Assembly (NCBI GenBank): GCA_011522825.1
Contig: WTIG01000058.1
Location: 1-7,741 of the forward strand
Source: Puniceicoccaceae bacterium
Lineage (GTDB): Bacteria > Verrucomicrobiota > Verrucomicrobiia > Opitutales > Coraliomargaritaceae
DNA: 7,741 nucleotides
Reading direction: 5' to 3'
In this document: positions 6,269 through 7,741 of the stretch, one piece after another
How positions within the stretch are numbered: the first letter of the stretch is position 1
Layout of the letters: each line of letters begins with the position of its first letter
The notes under the pieces: model-generated
Database searches by the model: none
What the model was told of the DNA's origin: nothing
The model's input: only the letters and a program-made list of their open reading frames with translations
Made by a program: the position numbers and the translations under genes

Positions 6269-7294
6269 AGTACCAAAAATGGTTTTTCCATCTGAGCATA
6301 GATCTTCACAGGCTTTTGCCATACGAAGAGACATGTTTTGCTCTCCTTTTTTCAAGTAGCTACGTGGATCGTAAGTCTTCTTGTTACCAACTTCGTCTTC
6401 GATCTTAAGCACGCCTTCAATGTTCTCACAAACATGTGTTACGATAGGGCGAGTGAAAGCATATTGAGTATCGGTATCGATATTCATTTTTACCACACCA
6501 TAGCCTAAAGTTTCGCGAATGTCGCTTAAGTCTGAACCAGACCCACCATGAAATACTAAGTCAAAACGAGATTCTGCACCATATTTTGCTTCAACGGCTG
6601 CTTGTCCATCTTTAAGAATAGCAGGCTTTAGCTGTACTGCACCTGGTTTATAAGCACCGTGAACATTGCCGAATGTAGCCGCGAATAAAAAACGACCGAT
6701 TCCATTCAGTGATTCATGAACCTGTACCATGTCTTCAGGAGTAGTGTACAGTTTTTCAGCAGGAAGGCCTGATGTATCATGACCATCTTCTTCTCCACCA
6801 ACAACACCTGCTTCAATTTCTAAAATAATATCGAGTTCAGCACATTCAGCTAATAACTTTTTAGAAATTTCCATGTTTTCTTCAAGTGGAAGTATTGAAC
6901 CATCAAACATATGTGATTGGAAAAGCGGTCCTTTTCCCTCAGCGATTCTCTTTCTTGATGCCTCTAATAAGGGTTTTAAAAATCCTTCAACTTTTTCTGG
7001 ATGACAGTGGTCGGTGTGCAAAGCTACTAAAATGTCATATTTTTCAGCAAGTTTGTGGCAAGCTTCAGCAAGAACAATTGCTCCAAAAGCAGCATCTTTC
7101 ACGCTAAGACCTGAGGCAAATTCACCGCCTCCTGTAGAAACCTGTATAATTCCATCCGATTTTGCATCAGCAAATGCCTTTAGGGATGCGTTAATGGTAG
7201 CTATTGATGTGACGTTCACTGCAGGGTACGCATAATTTCCTTTTTGTGCGGCATCAAGCATTGCTGCATATTGTTTTGGTGTTGCTACTGGCAT
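6263..7294 (-). CDS. fba: Class II (zinc-dependent) fructose-bisphosphate aldolase
   Basis: This cytoplasmic enzyme of glycolysis and gluconeogenesis reversibly splits fructose 1,6-bisphosphate into dihydroxyacetone phosphate and glyceraldehyde 3-phosphate. At 343 residues it is close to the 344 I recall for the mycobacterial protein and shorter than E. coli FbaA (359). Key residues are visible: LHTDHC (92-97) with catalytic D95 and zinc ligand H96, FQSHMFDGS (125-133), EAGVVGGEEDG (161-171), GNVHG with H212, FHGGSGS with H249 (248-254), and KMNIDTDTQYAF (269-280) for phosphate and substrate binding. The start MPVATPKQY and the stretch YPAVNVTS closely resemble actinobacterial class II enzymes. 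It is transcribed alone, convergent with recR and divergent from the Lol permease gene. No Shine-Dalgarno precedes the ATG. Nothing looks damaged. Confidence 0.97.
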   Translation of the reverse strand: MPVATPKQYAAMLDAAQKGNYAYPAVNVTSIATINASLKAFADAKSDGIIQVSTGGGEFASGLSVKDAAFGAIVLAEACHKLAEKYDILVALHTDHCHPEKVEGFLKPLLEASRKRIAEGKGPLFQSHMFDGSILPLEENMEISKKLLAECAELDIILEIEAGVVGGEEDGHDTSGLPAEKLYTTPEDMVQVHESLNGIGRFLFAATFGNVHGAYKPGAVQLKPAILKDGQAAVEAKYGAESRFDLVFHGGSGSDLSDIRETLGYGVVKMNIDTDTQYAFTRPIVTHVCENIEGVLKIEDEVGNKKTYDPRSYLKKGEQNMSLRMAKACEDLCSDGKTIFGTV

Positions 7295-7333
7295 AATCTT
7301 AAATGTTTAAATATAGTTTTTATAGAATTAAAG

Positions 7334-7346
7334 ACTCTATAAGAGT
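7334..7346. repeat. Inverted repeat over the fba -10 region
   Basis: ACTCT-ATA-AGAGT is a perfect 5+3+5 inverted repeat that covers the proposed -10 box of fba. Its position would allow a dimeric repressor to block RNA polymerase, but at 13 bp it may also be chance. Confidence 0.3.
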
Positions 7347-7366
7347 TGTTCCTGTCTCAAGGTCAA
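7336..7366 (-). promoter_or_regulatory. Candidate sigma-70-type promoter of fba
   Basis: On the minus strand TTGACC (7361-7366, five of six consensus bases) lies 19 bases before TATAGA (7336-7341, four of six). Transcription would start near 7329, giving an AT-rich leader of about 35 bases. The spacer is at the long end of the usual range. This is the best promoter-like pair I could find by eye in the fba/lolC gap. Confidence 0.4.
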
Positions 7367-7435
7367 GAATTAGAATACTTAATTTGGTGAATTTTTTTAC
7401 TTTTCCTTAATCTCATTTTTCTAAATGCTCTTACC

Positions 7436-7741
7436 GTGCCTTGGTATATATATTACGCATTAAAGCAATTATTCCCTTCTAAGAAGGTTATCTCTTATTT
7501 TTCAATGATATCCATAATTGGGGTAGCTTTGGGTGTGAGTGTTCTAATTATTGTACAAAGCGTGATGAATGGTTTTGGGGAGAACATTCGTAGGCATTTA
7601 GCCAAAACGCACGGGGATATCCTTATTTATTCTAGTGAAGGGATGCTTCAAGATTGGGGAGTTTTATTTGATGGACTCTCCCGTGACCCATCAATCAAAT
7701 CGGTTAGCCCTTATATAGAAAGCATTCTGATGGTTCAAAGC
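7436..7741 (+). CDS. LolC/LolE-family lipoprotein-releasing ABC permease, 3'-truncated by the window edge
   Basis: These are the first 102 codons of an inner-membrane permease of the LolCDE system, which uses the LolD ATPase to release lipoproteins from the inner membrane toward the outer membrane. An N-terminal cytoplasmic stretch (PWYIYYALKQLFPSKK) leads to the first transmembrane helix (about 22-44, rich in I, V, G and S) and the family signature SVMNGFGENIRRHL (42-55). The start of the periplasmic MacB-like domain follows (HGDILIYS, then LSRDPSIKSVSPYIES). I chose GTG 7436 because the frame is closed by a TGA at 7388, no in-frame ATG lies between, and the distance to the helix fits LolC/E proteins. 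No Shine-Dalgarno is seen. Whether it is LolC, LolE or a fused single permease cannot be told from this fragment. It is divergent from fba across 141 bases. Confidence 0.88.
   Translation, partial: MPWYIYYALKQLFPSKKVISYFSMISIIGVALGVSVLIIVQSVMNGFGENIRRHLAKTHGDILIYSSEGMLQDWGVLFDGLSRDPSIKSVSPYIESILMVQS

Noticed and set aside
7371..7376. TAGAAT as the -10 box for the Lol permease gene
   Set aside because: The match is good (five of six) but the only -35 at usable spacing, TTGTTC, is poor; not listed as a feature.
1..7741. A new defence, mobile or toxin-antitoxin system
   Set aside because: Every substantial gene belongs to a known housekeeping family, and no unexplained gap exceeds 141 bases; no array, transposase, integrase or attachment site is visible.

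Overview
The window is a compact, AT-rich stretch of bacterial chromosome carrying eight protein genes, all of them housekeeping. It holds no RNA gene, insertion sequence, prophage, CRISPR array or defence locus that I can see, and no gap between genes reaches 300 bases (the longest is 141). LpxB and a LolC/E-type permease show a diderm with lipid A and an outer membrane. HemF and HemY are both oxygen-dependent, which suggests an aerobe. The LpxB sequence style (an insert rich in glycine before YYVSPQIWAW, then RRFKMAKILDSL), the actinobacterial-like class II aldolase and the absence of Shine-Dalgarno sites best fit a marine-type Verrucomicrobiota, Opitutae/Puniceicoccales-like. That placement is inference from remembered families, not a search.

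Layout. Bases 2-985 (+) are the 3' part of lpxB, cut by the window edge. It converges, with a 5-base gap, on a three-gene heme operon read on the minus strand from about 4271 down to 991: hemF, hemE, hemY. Together these make protoporphyrin IX from uroporphyrinogen III in three consecutive steps (HemE, then HemF, then HemY). hemE and hemY overlap by 8 bases. A 54-base divergent gap separates hemF from a plus-strand run: a YeeZ-like atypical SDR protein (4326-5222), ybaB/ebfC (5277-5588) and recR (5601-6197). The last two form the widely conserved ybaB-recR pair, but dnaX is not next to them here. recR converges on a class II fructose-bisphosphate aldolase gene (6263-7294, minus), with hairpins in between. 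A 141-base divergent gap then leads to the first 102 codons of a LolC/LolE-family lipoprotein-release permease, starting at GTG 7436 and running off the window end.

Functionally the window combines envelope biogenesis (lpxB, lolC/E), heme synthesis, recombinational repair (recR, ybaB) and central carbon metabolism (fba). I found no undescribed system. The points worth a second look are smaller: the lack of Shine-Dalgarno sites at nearly every start, substitutions at usually conserved positions in LpxB, HemY and RecR, a short HemY C-terminus whose codons carry a terminator-like hairpin, a perfect 16-bp palindrome before ybaB, and a palindrome over the likely fba promoter.
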